A DNA stretch of 64,000 nt from TOLSYN sp963849065. Its GTDB lineage: Bacteria > Acidobacteriota > Terriglobia > Terriglobales > Acidobacteriaceae. The stretch is from the NCBI GenBank assembly GCA_963849065.1, contig CAWKFM010000005.1, forward strand, positions 1,116,001-1,180,000, read 5' to 3'. This document shows, piece by piece, positions 16,726 to 26,403 of this stretch. Under the pieces are notes generated by a model. It was not told the DNA's origin. It did not search any database and worked only from the letters and a program-made list of their open reading frames with translations. The translations under genes and the position numbers were made by a program. Within the stretch, counting starts at the first letter, position 1. Each line of letters opens with the position of its first letter.

Positions 16726-16764
16726 CGTGACTTATATCACATTCTTGATGTGACAGCTATTACA
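16726..16764. promoter_or_regulatory. Two Crp-type dyads in front of the crp-like gene
   Basis: CGTGA-CTTATA-TCACA (16726-16741) and TGTGA-CAGCTA-TTACA (16749-16764), each 9 of 10 matches to TGTGA-N6-TCACA, with centres 23 bp apart. They lie 80-118 bp before the crp-like start and 348-386 bp before acs, so autoregulation is likely and control of acs possible. The rest of 16647-17111 shows no gene. Confidence 0.6.
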
Positions 16765-17111
16765 GACTTACTTTCCGCTTTGGAGCAAGATCACTGCCGC
16801 TTTTCAAGGGCGAGTCGCGCCGGTTCCAGGCGTGGCGCGCTACGCGGTGCCCCGCAGGGCTTTTACATCCACCCTTCATTGGCCTTGCGGAACGCTGACC
16901 GGTTACGGGCCGGGACGTAGCGCGGACCGTCTGGAATCCCACCCCACGGCTTATATGCGCGGCCCGCCCCGCGAATTCTGCTTTCCCCACTTGCAGCATT
17001 ATTCATCCCGGCATATAGTTGCCCGCGCACTCCGCATAGCACTTTTGATCAGCGGCGGCCGGATTCTTTATGCGGGGCTCAGGCTCCGCCTCTTACGGAG
17101 GATTCACTCGC

Positions 17112-19079
17112 ATGGCGAACGAAACCCTAGCTCATGGCGTCAACATTGATTCAGTGTTGCAGGAAAACCGTGTTTTTCAGCCCCCGGCGGAGTTCGCCGC
17201 CAAGGCCCAGATCAAAAGCCTGGAAGAATACGACCGCCTCTTCAAGGAAGCTGAGACGGATCCCGATACCTTCTGGTCGCGCATCGCCTCCGAACTACAC
17301 TGGTTCCAGCCCTGGAGCAAGGTTCTGGAGTGGGACGCGCCCTGGGCCAAGTGGTTTGTAGGAGGCAAAACCAATCTTTCCTACAACTGCCTTGACCGCA
17401 ACATCACCGCCGGCCGCCGCGACAAAATCGCTTTCCTCTGGGAAGGTGAGCCCGGCGACACCCGCACGCTCACCTACGGCGAATTGCTGGCCGAGGTCGA
17501 ACGTTTCTCCAACGCATTGAAGGACCTTGGGATCGGCAAGGGAGATCGCGTCGCCATCTACATGGGCATGGTGCCGGAGCTGGCCATCGCCCTGCTGGCC
17601 TGCGCCCGCATCGGAGCCGTGCACTCGGTCATCTTCGGAGGCTTTTCCGCCAACGCCATCGTCGATCGCGTCAATGACCAGCAATCGAACGCGCTGATCA
17701 CCCAGGATTTCTCCTGGCGTCGCGGCACCCAGTTTCCGCTCAAGGGAACGGTGGATGAAGCTCTCGCCAGCTGTCCAACGGTGAAGAACGTAGTGGTCTA
17801 CAAGCGCACCGGAGCCGAGGTCAGCATGAAGCCCGGCCGCGATCACTGGTGGCACGACCTAGTCGCCAAGGCCGCGCCTACCTGCCCGGCCGAGCAGATG
17901 GACAGCGAAGATCCGCTCTACATCCTCTACACCTCCGGCTCCACCGGCAAGCCCAAGGGAATCCTCCACACCACCGGAGGCTATGCCGTCGGCACCTACA
18001 TCACCACCAAGTGGATCTTCGATCTGAGGGAAGAAGATATTTTCTGGTGCACCGCCGACATCGGCTGGGTCACCGGACACAGCTACATCGTCTATGGTCC
18101 CTTGCAGAACGGCGCCACGGTCCTGATGTATGAAGGCGCGCCCAACTTCCCCGACCTCGACCGCTTCTGGGCGCTGGTGGAGAAGTACAAGGTCAACATC
18201 ATGTACACCGCCCCCACCGCCATCCGGACCTTCATCAAGTGGGGCAATCAGTATCCCGACCGCCATGACCTCAGCAGTCTGCGCCTTCTGGGCACGGTGG
18301 GCGAGCCCATCAACCCCGAGGCCTGGATGTGGTATCGCGAGGTCATCGGCAAAAATCGTTGTCCCATTGTCGATACCTGGTGGCAGACCGAGACCGGCTG
18401 CATCATGATCTCTCCGCTGCCCGGCGCCATCGCCACCAAGCCCGGCTCCGCCACGCGTCCTTTCCCGGGAATCTTCGCCGAGGTAGTCGATCGCGGCGGC
18501 GAGAAAGTTCCCCTGGGCTCCGGCGGTTACCTGGTCATCAAGAAGCCGTGGCCGGCCATGGCGCGCACCATCTACGGCGATGCCGACCGCTATATAAAGC
18601 AGTACTGGTCAGACATTCCCGGCGTCTACTTCACCGGCGACGGCGCCCGCATCGATAAGGACGGATACATCTGGGTCATGGGCCGAGTCGATGATGTGCT
18701 CAACGTCAGCGGCCACCGCCTCTCCACCATGGAGATCGAGTCCGCGCTGGTGGCTCATCCCAAGGTAGCCGAGGCGGCGGTCGTAGGCCGTCCCGACGAT
18801 ATCAAGGGCCAGGCCGTCGCGGCCTTCGTCACCCTCGAAGGCGGCGTCAACGTCACGCCCGAACTCAAGGACGAGCTGCGCGCCTGGGTCGCCAAGGAGA
18901 TCGGCTCCATGGCCAAGCCCGACGACATCCGCTTCAGCGAGCAGCTCCCCAAAACCCGCTCCGGCAAGATCATGCGCCGCCTGCTTCGCGAACTCGCCAC
19001 CAGTGGCGACGTCAAAGGCGACATCACCACCTTGGAAGATTTCGCCGTCATCAGCAAGCTCAAAGGCACCGAAGAATAA
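17112..19079 (+). CDS. acs: Acetyl-CoA synthetase (AMP-forming)
   Basis: 655 residues, the full length of Acs. It converts acetate, ATP and CoA to acetyl-CoA, AMP and PPi through an acetyl-adenylate. The adenylation P-loop YTSGSTGKPKG begins at Tyr273; DTWWQTETG is the acetate-pocket block; GRVDDVLNVSGHR precedes the hinge; KTRSGKIMRR carries catalytic Lys619, the acetylation site used for regulation in the family. ATG 17112 follows ACGGAGG at about ten bases; the longer frame to 17070 adds a low-complexity stretch. It lies opposite the crp-like gene, whose dyads occupy the shared upstream region. Confidence 0.96.
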   Translation: MANETLAHGVNIDSVLQENRVFQPPAEFAAKAQIKSLEEYDRLFKEAETDPDTFWSRIASELHWFQPWSKVLEWDAPWAKWFVGGKTNLSYNCLDRNITAGRRDKIAFLWEGEPGDTRTLTYGELLAEVERFSNALKDLGIGKGDRVAIYMGMVPELAIALLACARIGAVHSVIFGGFSANAIVDRVNDQQSNALITQDFSWRRGTQFPLKGTVDEALASCPTVKNVVVYKRTGAEVSMKPGRDHWWHDLVAKAAPTCPAEQMDSEDPLYILYTSGSTGKPKGILHTTGGYAVGTYITTKWIFDLREEDIFWCTADIGWVTGHSYIVYGPLQNGATVLMYEGAPNFPDLDRFWALVEKYKVNIMYTAPTAIRTFIKWGNQYPDRHDLSSLRLLGTVGEPINPEAWMWYREVIGKNRCPIVDTWWQTETGCIMISPLPGAIATKPGSATRPFPGIFAEVVDRGGEKVPLGSGGYLVIKKPWPAMARTIYGDADRYIKQYWSDIPGVYFTGDGARIDKDGYIWVMGRVDDVLNVSGHRLSTMEIESALVAHPKVAEAAVVGRPDDIKGQAVAAFVTLEGGVNVTPELKDELRAWVAKEIGSMAKPDDIRFSEQLPKTRSGKIMRRLLRELATSGDVKGDITTLEDFAVISKLKGTEE

Positions 19080-19104
19080 TCTCCTCCTTTCTCACACTCC
19101 CACC

Positions 19105-19139
19105 AGCCCCGCTCCGGAGATCCCGGAGTGGGGCTTTTT
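19105..19139 (+). terminator. Intrinsic terminator of acs
   Basis: AGCCCC-G-CTCCGG (19105-19117), loop AGATC, CCGGAG-T-GGGGCT (19123-19135), then TTTTT. A long GC-rich stem with a T run, 25 bp after the acs stop codon. Confidence 0.9.
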
Positions 19140-19434
19140 CATACCATGCGGCGGAACGGCACTCAATCCTGCGGCAAACAATGGTTAGGACGCTTTTAGG
19201 AGAAGGGCGTAGGAAAGGAGAAACTTCTCTATCGGTGTAAGAACTGCTTTTCGAATCCTCTTAAGAAGCTGTCAAGTTATCCACAACCTAACGCCAAGTC
19301 CAATGCTTTCAATGTCTCTCTTCGAATGGACACAGACGTGCTCTATAGATCAGCAGATTATCAACCGAAACCAGAGTTTATTCGGCGTATCAGTTCCACC
19401 GTGCCGCGAAATCCCCCAAAGGAGAACTTCCCTA

Positions 19435-19608
19435 ATGGCAGCAATGAGATGGAAAAACGCGAACACCGCAGCCGCCAAAGTCGTCGGTCCAATCCGCTGC
19501 CACCGCTGCAGCACAATGTGCCGCGATGCCGTGCACTATCTAGCCCATAAGTGCGGCTCGCAGCCCAGCCTCACCCTTCTACGTCAGTATGAAATTGTAA
19601 AGGGATAG
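19435..19608 (+). CDS. Possible small cysteine-containing protein
   Basis: 57 codons from ATG 19435, preceded by AAAGGAG (19418-19424) at ten bases. The peptide contains CHRC and a CRDAVHYLAHKC stretch, a possible small zinc knuckle. No family is recognised. The ribosome site is the main support, and chance is not excluded. The flanks 19140-19434 and 19609-19859 show no other gene. Confidence 0.35.
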   Translation: MAAMRWKNANTAAAKVVGPIRCHRCSTMCRDAVHYLAHKCGSQPSLTLLRQYEIVKG

Positions 19609-19859
19609 CGGCCCGCCGCCCCCGACGTCGTCACCGCAAGCCTTGTGCAACACCGCATCCTGTCTCATCCAAGCCCGCACGCAGCGGCCCGCGAAGCCTG
19701 CTCTGCACAGCCTCCTGTGCAGAGCAGGGAATTCACCAGACTTTTAATCTTTCAGCCTTGACGCGGGCACCCCAGGAGGGGAATAATCCGTGATGCTGCA
19801 ATGCAGCACTAACCGCAGCATTTGATCTTTCAACCAGAGCAGTCATCCAGGAGGAGATT

Positions 19860-20444
19860 ATGAGCACCAGCACCAAGTCAACCAAGAGCGAAGCCGAAGC
19901 CGTGTTCTGCCCGGCCGAGTATGTAACCCTGTTCAACCAAGGCGTGGAGCGGGTTGCTGAATTGAGCAAATCCTCCCTGGATCTGGCGGCTGCGCAGAAC
20001 GCCGAGATTCTGGCCTCCTGCAAAAAAGCCCTGAACTCCGCGTCGTTCCCCGGTCTTTTCGTATTCGATCTCGCCGGCGAAGCCTTCGCAGGCCAGGTCA
20101 CGCTCCAGAAGAGCGTTCTCGATCTGATCGTCGAGCAGAACAAGGCGGCGGCCGAGACGGCCAAGACCTGCATCCACGATTCGAGCAAGGCAAAGACCGA
20201 GATCTCCAACCTCATCCAGCAGTCGGTGGACAAAGCCGTGACGGTTCAGAATTCGGCTCTCGACCTGGCCGCCAAGCAGAGCAAGGCCGTCAGCGAGACC
20301 GTCAAGAAGCAGCCGGAAGTCTCCGGCACGCCCGTCGAGACGGTTGCCGATTCAGTCCAGCGCAGCTTTGAGACCGTCGTCTCCGCCCAGAAAGAGATCC
20401 TGAACAACACAGCCAAGGCGTCCAAAACCGCCGTCAAGTCGTAA
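19860..20444 (+). CDS. Phasin-like helical protein
   Basis: 194 residues, almost wholly amphipathic helix, rich in Ala, Lys, Glu and Ser, with repeated blocks such as LFNQGVERVAELSKSSLDLAA and TVQNSALDLAAKQSKAVSET. This is the layout of phasins, which coat polyhydroxyalkanoate granules or other hydrophobic surfaces. The last 10 residues are Lys/Ala-rich. CAGGAGGAG precedes the ATG closely, predicting high expression. It follows acs, which could supply acetyl-CoA for storage polymer, but no PHA synthase is in the window. The phasin assignment is by resemblance, not by a hallmark residue. Confidence 0.65.
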   Translation: MSTSTKSTKSEAEAVFCPAEYVTLFNQGVERVAELSKSSLDLAAAQNAEILASCKKALNSASFPGLFVFDLAGEAFAGQVTLQKSVLDLIVEQNKAAAETAKTCIHDSSKAKTEISNLIQQSVDKAVTVQNSALDLAAKQSKAVSETVKKQPEVSGTPVETVADSVQRSFETVVSAQKEILNNTAKASKTAVKS

Positions 20445-20630
20445 CTGAAAACTCCAATGGGCGGGACCCACGCCGAAGTCAACCGGAGCGCCCTATGCAG
20501 GCGCTCCGCGTTGTCTGCCGGCCTCATCGCCTTCCATCGTTTGGCCGCGCGACGCAGCCGATTGGGAGACCGCCCGCAACCCGCAGCGCATCCAACGCGG
20601 TGATATCCTGATCGGTCCTCCGGAGAAGCC

Positions 20631-21197
20631 ATGAACTCATTCTGGGAACGAGTGGTGTTTGCGTTTCGCTGTTTCTTGTCAATCCTGTTGAACGGTGAAA
20701 TTCCCCGGGACATCGCAGAGAAGCTGGTCAAGCCCCCGGGTCCGGTTCCTCCCGCGTCAACCTCTACCGCGCCGCCAGTCTCGCGCCTGAAGGAAGCTCC
20801 ACCACCTCCTGCGGAGAGCTTCGACCGCGCCGTGCAGATGCTCGCGCTGTTGCAGCGCGACGGACGCCTCATCGATTTCCTGGCCGAAAACATCGCTCCC
20901 TATCCCGACGTGCAGCTCGGAGCCGCCGTCCGCAACATCCACGACAGCTGCAACCAGGTGCTTGAACGCTACGTCACGCTGGAGCCGATTCTGGACTCCG
21001 AAGAAGAGCAGCCGGTGACGGTGCCTGCCGGCTTTGATCCGGCAGCCATCAAGCTGATCGGCAACGTCGTCGGAGCGCCGCCCGTGCGCGGTATACTGCG
21101 CCACCGCGGCTGGCGAGTCAAGCAAGTCAACCTGCCCCCACTGCCACAGGGCTCCGCCCGCATGGTCGTGGCCCCGGCCGAAGTCGAGCTGCCGTAA
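20631..21197 (+). CDS. DUF2760-type protein, partner of the Hsp70-like pair
   Basis: 188 residues. An N-terminal hydrophobic stretch (residues 7-21) is followed by a Pro-rich linker (34-60) and a conserved C-terminal domain containing LLQRDGRLIDFLAENI, VGAAVRNIHDSC-like and a final VVAPAEVELP. This pattern fits DUF2760, which is typically encoded directly before Hsp70-like genes, as here (62 bp gap). Role unknown; its constant linkage suggests a cofactor of those chaperone-like ATPases. The ATG at 20631 is the first of the frame and precedes the hydrophobic helix. Confidence 0.78.
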   Translation: MNSFWERVVFAFRCFLSILLNGEIPRDIAEKLVKPPGPVPPASTSTAPPVSRLKEAPPPPAESFDRAVQMLALLQRDGRLIDFLAENIAPYPDVQLGAAVRNIHDSCNQVLERYVTLEPILDSEEEQPVTVPAGFDPAAIKLIGNVVGAPPVRGILRHRGWRVKQVNLPPLPQGSARMVVAPAEVELP

Positions 21198-21259
21198 GAG
21201 ATCTTTCGCACGGCAGAGATTCGCGCAGACGCTGTTCAACCAAAAGAGGAGATTGTTCG

Positions 21260-23098
21260 TTGGCGAAATACATCGTTGGCATCGACCTGGGGACCACCAA
21301 CTCGGCACTGGCCTTCTGCGACGCCTCGGCCTCGGAGGAGCCGAGCCCCATCGGCGTGCGCGGCATTCCGCAGCTGGTGAATGCGAACGAGGTCGCCGAA
21401 CGCACCTTGCTGCCGTCGTTTCTTTACGTCCCCGGCGAATTCGATTTTCCCAAAGGCAGCCTCGCGTTGCCATGGGAGGCCGAACCGAAATTCGTCATCG
21501 GCGAGTTGGCGCGCAAGCGCGGTGCGGAGAGTCCGACCCGCCTGGTTGCCTCCGCCAAGTCCTGGCTCTCCAACGCCGCGGCCGACCGCACCGCGCCGAT
21601 CCTGCCCTGGCAAGCCCCCGACGAAGTGCCCAAACTTTCGCCCGTCGAAGCCTCCTCGCAATACCTGCAATACCTGCGAACCGTGTGGGACGCCAGCGAA
21701 GCAGGCGAAGCGCACCCGTTCGTCGAGCAGGATGTCCTCCTCACCGTCCCTGCCTCCTTCGACGAAGAAGCCCGCGAACTAACCCGCCGCGCCGCCGAAC
21801 AAGCCGGCTTCAGCCAGATCACTTTGCTGGAAGAGCCGCTGGCAGCCTTTTACGCGTGGCTCGAAAGCCAGGGCGACACCTGGCGCCGGCGCATCAAGGT
21901 CGGCGACCTCGTTCTGGTCTGCGACGTAGGCGGCGGCACCACCGACTTCAGCCTCATCCTGGTCTCCGAAGAAGCCGGTGACCTCGTCCTCAAGCGCGTC
22001 GCCGTCGGCGACCACCTCCTGCTGGGCGGCGATAACATGGACCTGACGCTGGCCCGCGTCCTGCAGCAGCGCCTCACCGCCGCCGGCCACACCATCGACA
22101 CCTGGCAGCTGCACGGTCTCTGGCACCAGTGCCGCATCGCCAAAGAAAAGCTCTTCGATTCGCCCAAGCTGCAGAAGCACCCCATCACCCTCCTGGGCAA
22201 GGGAACCAAGCTCATTGGCGGCACCATCAAAACCGAGTTGGAGCGCGCCGACCTCGACCAGGTCCTGGTCGAAGGATTCTTCCCCAAAGTCGCCAGCACC
22301 GAACTGCCCGCCCGCCAGCGCCGTGTCGGCTTCCAGGAAATCGGCCTGCCCTACGCGGCCGACGCGGCCATCACCAAACACCTCGCGCGTTTTCTCTCCG
22401 AGCAGGTCAGCCACAGTCCCGAGGCGGGAGGCATCCGCCGCGGCCCCAGCGGCCTCGCCTGTCCCACCCACGTCCTCTTCAACGGCGGCGTGATGAAAGC
22501 CTCCGTGCTGCGCAGCCGCGTGGTCGAAGTCCTGAACAGCTGGCTCCAGCAGGAAGGCTTCAACGCCCTCGGTGCCGAACATGTCCTCGAAGCAGACGAC
22601 CTGGAGCACGCCGTAGCGCGCGGCGCAGCCTACTACGGCAAAGCGCGTCAAGGCCGGGGCGTGCGCATCCGCAGCGGAGCCTCGCGCACCTACTACATCG
22701 GAATCGAATCCGCCATGCCCGCTGTCCCCGGCATGGAAGCTCCGCTCAAAGCGCTCTGCGTCGTTCCCTTCGGCATGGAAGAGGGCACCGAAACCGCCAT
22801 CCCCAGCCGCGAGTTCGGACTCGTCGTCGGCGAGCCCGCCGAATTCCGCTTCCTCAGCTCCACCGTCCGCAAGCAGGACCACGCCGGAAGCCTCCTTGAA
22901 GACTGGGGCAGCGACCTCGAAGAGCTCAGCCCGCTGGAGGTCACACTGAACCTCGATGGCAAGCAGGGAAGCGTGGTGCCCGTGCGCCTAGAGACGCGCG
23001 TCACCGAACTCGGCACCATTGAAGTCTGGTGCGTCTCCCGCGACGGTGCCAACCGATGGAAGCTCGAGCTGAACATTCGCGAAAAAGCCGGGAGGTAA
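21260..23098 (+). CDS. Hsp70/DnaK-like ATPase, first of a pair
   Basis: 612 residues. The actin-like ATPase phosphate loops are present: GIDLGTTNS at 6-14 and CDVGGGTTDFSL near 222-233. The adenosine motif is FNGGVMK near 408-414. The C-terminal third does not show the DnaK substrate lid, so this is an Hsp70 relative of unknown client, in the cytosol. Start is TTG at 21260, preceded by AGAGGAG. It ends 6 bp before the second Hsp70-like gene, and DUF2760 precedes it. The three form a tight operon. Confidence 0.85.
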   Translation: MAKYIVGIDLGTTNSALAFCDASASEEPSPIGVRGIPQLVNANEVAERTLLPSFLYVPGEFDFPKGSLALPWEAEPKFVIGELARKRGAESPTRLVASAKSWLSNAAADRTAPILPWQAPDEVPKLSPVEASSQYLQYLRTVWDASEAGEAHPFVEQDVLLTVPASFDEEARELTRRAAEQAGFSQITLLEEPLAAFYAWLESQGDTWRRRIKVGDLVLVCDVGGGTTDFSLILVSEEAGDLVLKRVAVGDHLLLGGDNMDLTLARVLQQRLTAAGHTIDTWQLHGLWHQCRIAKEKLFDSPKLQKHPITLLGKGTKLIGGTIKTELERADLDQVLVEGFFPKVASTELPARQRRVGFQEIGLPYAADAAITKHLARFLSEQVSHSPEAGGIRRGPSGLACPTHVLFNGGVMKASVLRSRVVEVLNSWLQQEGFNALGAEHVLEADDLEHAVARGAAYYGKARQGRGVRIRSGASRTYYIGIESAMPAVPGMEAPLKALCVVPFGMEEGTETAIPSREFGLVVGEPAEFRFLSSTVRKQDHAGSLLEDWGSDLEELSPLEVTLNLDGKQGSVVPVRLETRVTELGTIEVWCVSRDGANRWKLELNIREKAGR

Positions 23099-23104
23099 GT
23101 TGCG

Positions 23105-26047
23105 GTGGCCTCGCGTTTCCTGATCGGCATCGATCTCGGCACGACCAACTCAGTCGTCGCCTACCTCGACACGCAATCCGATGCCACTCAGTCCGACGTC
23201 ACGCAATCCGACGCCGCCTCTGCCATCAGCGTCATGGACGTGCCGCAACTAATCGCGCACGGAGAAGTCCGCACCCTCCCGGCGCTTCCATCATTCCTCT
23301 ACTTTCCCACCCCCGACGAGTTGTCCTCCGGCGCCGTCAGCGCCACCTGGGACGAGGACCCGCCCATGGTCACCGGCCTGCTCGCCCGCGAGCAAGGTGC
23401 TCTTGTTCCGGCCCGCCAGGTCTCCTCAGCCAAGTCGTGGCTATCCCATCCCGGAGTCAATCGCCGCGCCAAAATCCTCCCTGCGCAAGCCGAGCCGCCC
23501 CAGCCCATGATCTCCCCGGTCGAGGCCTCCGCCCGCTACCTCATGCATCTGCGCGATGCCTGGAATGGCGCACTCGGCACCACCCCCGACACTCGCTTCG
23601 AGCAGCAGGAGATCGTCCTCACCGTCCCTGCGTCCTTCGATGAAGAAGCCCGCGAACTCACGGTGGAAGCCGCCCGAATTGCCGGCCTCGCCCATCTCAC
23701 CCTGCTCGAAGAACCCCTCGCCGCCTTCTACGCATGGATGGAGAAATCGGGTGGCCCATGGAAGCCCTCGGGTGGCCCATTCAAGCCCTCTGTTGGCTTG
23801 AGCGGGGAAGGAGAAATCGGCAGCCCCGCTAAGCCCGATGTTGGTGGGGCAGTTGATTCCCTCCGCGACGGCGAACTCATCCTCATCTGCGACATCGGCG
23901 GCGGCACCACCGACTTCAGCCTGATCCGCGCCACTCTTGTCGATGGCGAACCGCAGTTCGAACGAACCGCCATCGGCGATCACATCCTGCTCGGCGGAGA
24001 CAACCTCGATCTCGCCCTGGCCCACCTCGTCGAAGAAAAACTAACAGACGCCAAGCTCACCCTTCGCCAGCGCTACGCCCTGCGTCTCAGCTGCTGCGCG
24101 GCCAAAGAAAAATTGTTGAGTGACGCCTCCCTGCTGCAGCTGCCGGTTATCATCCTGGGCAGCGGTCGCGCCGTCATCGGACAAGCCCTCGCCGTCGATC
24201 TCACGCGCGAGAAAGTCCTGCAGATTCTCACCACCGGCTTTCTCCCCATCACCCCACCGGACGCGATGCCCTCGCGAGCGCGTCCCACGGCGTTGCGCGA
24301 ACTCGGCCTGCCCTACGCTGCCGACGCGGCCATCACCCGCCACCTCGCCGCCTTTCTCACCCAGGCTGCTATCGCCATGAACACCGGCCAGCGCATGGTG
24401 CGCCCCGACGCTGTCCTCTTCAACGGCGGATTCTGCACTCCATCCTTCACTCGTGATCGCATCGCCACCGCGATCGCAAACTGGTTTGGCGAACCCCAAA
24501 GCCAATGGCGTCCCAAGCTTCTCGACAACGACGCGGTCGAGAGTGCGGTGGCTCGCGGCGCCGCCTGCTACGGACGCGTGCGCCGCGGCACCGGCTCGCG
24601 CGTCAAGGTCGGCAGCGCCCGCGCCTACTACATCGGCCTGCCCGCGGAAGCCGCGGACTCCGCTCCCCAAGGCATCTGCGTCCTGCCCGCCGGCTCCGAA
24701 GCCGGAACCACGCTCCCGCCGCTCGCCCGCGAATTCACCGTGCTGGCCAACCGCCCCGTCTCGTTCACGCTCTATAGCTCGCGCACCCGACACGATGCGC
24801 ACGGCGGCCTCGCTACGCTGGACGAAGCGGACTTCCATCGCCACGCTCCGCTCACCAGCCTGCTGCGCTACGGCAAAAAAATGCGCGAGCTTTACCTCAA
24901 GGTGCGCCTGCGCGCCGGCTTTACCGAGGTCGGCACGCTCGAGCTCTGGTGCGAATCGCCGGAGACCGGCCATCGCTGGCGTCTGCAATTCGAACTGCGC
25001 GGCGAAGATCCCGAAGCTCAGCAGTCCGCTCAGCAAGCCTCCACACACGGAGCCGTCACCCACGCAGCCTTCGCAACTTCCTTTGCCTTCGACTCCGCCG
25101 CGCAACTCATCCGCACCGTCTTTGCCTCTTCCGCGGAACTCGACGCGCCCGCCCCCGAAACGCTCGTCAGCCAACTCGAAGCCGCGCTCGGCGCCAAGCG
25201 CGACCACTGGCCCGTTGCCGTCGTTCGCGGCCTTGCGGATGTGCTTCTCGAATCTGCACCCGGACGCAAGCACTCGCCGCGGCATGAGCTGCGCTGGCTC
25301 AATCTGCTCGGCTTCTGCCTGCGTCCCGGCTTCGGATTCCCCGGTGACGACGCGCGCATCCACCAGCTGTGGGCCGTCGCGCCCGCCGCTCCCGTCTTCG
25401 CCGGCGATCTGCAATGCCAGGTCGAAATGCTGTCCATGTTGCGCCGCATCAGTGGCGGCATCAACGCCAGCCGCCAGCAGGCGCTCTATCGCGAACATAC
25501 CAGCGCCGCCGATAGCAAGAAGAAGAAACCCCGCCGCAACCGCCAGCTTGAATACGAGGTCTGGCGCCTGCTTGCCAGCCTGGAGCATCTACCCGCCCGC
25601 CACCGCGCCGCGCTTGGCCGTGAGCTGTTGACCAAAATTAAAAGTGATCCCGAAGATGCCATCTGGCTCTGGTCGCTCAGCCGCCTCGGTGCGCGCATCC
25701 CGCTCTACGGTCCTCTGCCCTGTGTCGTCACGCCGGAAATCGCCGCCGAGTGGCTGAACGTGCTGCTCGACCTGCCCACGTGTACCGCCGCTACGGCATC
25801 TGCCATCGCAGCCATCGCGCAGCGCACCGATGATTCCTCGCGAGACATCGACGACGCCATCCGCGCGCAGGCCATCTCCCGCCTCACCGAGTTTGGCATC
25901 GCCCAAGAAGTCATCGCGACCGTCTCCCACTATGTTCCGCCCCAACGCGCCGACGCCGCCCGCGGCTTTGGCGAGTCCCTGCCGCAAGGGCTGCAGCTGG
26001 TAAGCTCCGCGAACTGCCTGCTCTCGCTGCCCGCACTGCACGGCTGA
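23105..26047 (+). CDS. Large Hsp70-like ATPase with C-terminal extension (DUF3731-like)
   Basis: 980 residues, starting at GTG 23105 after GGGAGG. The N-terminal Hsp70 ATPase has GIDLGTTNS at 7-15 and CDIGGGTTDFSL near 264-275. It carries two family-atypical low-complexity insertions: repeated TQSD units near residues 23-37 and repeated GGP-KPS units near 216-230. After about residue 610 comes a 370-residue helical extension, most like DUF3731 from context and length. The extension is rich in Leu/Ala and Arg and ends with YVPPQRADAARGFGESLPQG. It is probably the partner of the preceding 612-residue paralogue and DUF2760. Confidence 0.83.
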   Translation: MASRFLIGIDLGTTNSVVAYLDTQSDATQSDVTQSDAASAISVMDVPQLIAHGEVRTLPALPSFLYFPTPDELSSGAVSATWDEDPPMVTGLLAREQGALVPARQVSSAKSWLSHPGVNRRAKILPAQAEPPQPMISPVEASARYLMHLRDAWNGALGTTPDTRFEQQEIVLTVPASFDEEARELTVEAARIAGLAHLTLLEEPLAAFYAWMEKSGGPWKPSGGPFKPSVGLSGEGEIGSPAKPDVGGAVDSLRDGELILICDIGGGTTDFSLIRATLVDGEPQFERTAIGDHILLGGDNLDLALAHLVEEKLTDAKLTLRQRYALRLSCCAAKEKLLSDASLLQLPVIILGSGRAVIGQALAVDLTREKVLQILTTGFLPITPPDAMPSRARPTALRELGLPYAADAAITRHLAAFLTQAAIAMNTGQRMVRPDAVLFNGGFCTPSFTRDRIATAIANWFGEPQSQWRPKLLDNDAVESAVARGAACYGRVRRGTGSRVKVGSARAYYIGLPAEAADSAPQGICVLPAGSEAGTTLPPLAREFTVLANRPVSFTLYSSRTRHDAHGGLATLDEADFHRHAPLTSLLRYGKKMRELYLKVRLRAGFTEVGTLELWCESPETGHRWRLQFELRGEDPEAQQSAQQASTHGAVTHAAFATSFAFDSAAQLIRTVFASSAELDAPAPETLVSQLEAALGAKRDHWPVAVVRGLADVLLESAPGRKHSPRHELRWLNLLGFCLRPGFGFPGDDARIHQLWAVAPAAPVFAGDLQCQVEMLSMLRRISGGINASRQQALYREHTSAADSKKKKPRRNRQLEYEVWRLLASLEHLPARHRAALGRELLTKIKSDPEDAIWLWSLSRLGARIPLYGPLPCVVTPEIAAEWLNVLLDLPTCTAATASAIAAIAQRTDDSSRDIDDAIRAQAISRLTEFGIAQEVIATVSHYVPPQRADAARGFGESLPQGLQLVSSANCLLSLPALHG

Positions 26048-26119
26048 GGCGAACCATCGTTAGCGAATCCAGTACATACTTGCGTAACAAGAATTTCGGT
26101 CACGGCGGAAATTATTTCC

Positions 26120-26147
26120 TTGCAAAAATATTTTGGAGCGTTAGAAT
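26120..26147 (+). promoter_or_regulatory. Candidate promoter in the 26048-26403 gap
   Basis: TTGCAA (26120-26125), 16-base spacer, TAGAAT (26142-26147), within an AT-rich gap without genes. It reads towards the small gene at 26404, with a leader of about 250 nt. Confidence 0.4.
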
Positions 26148-26403
26148 CCGAAAAATTCAGTGCTGATTCTTGTCAGTCCTGAACCAGAAAGTATCGATTG
26201 ATGATGGCATTTCTTAAATTTCGTCCGAGTTCGAACCATCGCCGCAGCCTCAGCTCGATGACTGGGAATTATCTAATTCATGTTCATGCGCTCCCTAATC
26301 CGAATAAGAATTCCAGTGGAGAAAAATTGACAGGAAGAAGATAAACCGAAATCCGATCCCCCCAATCCGGCCCGCATAAATCTAAATCCCAGGGGGGATA
26401 TGA

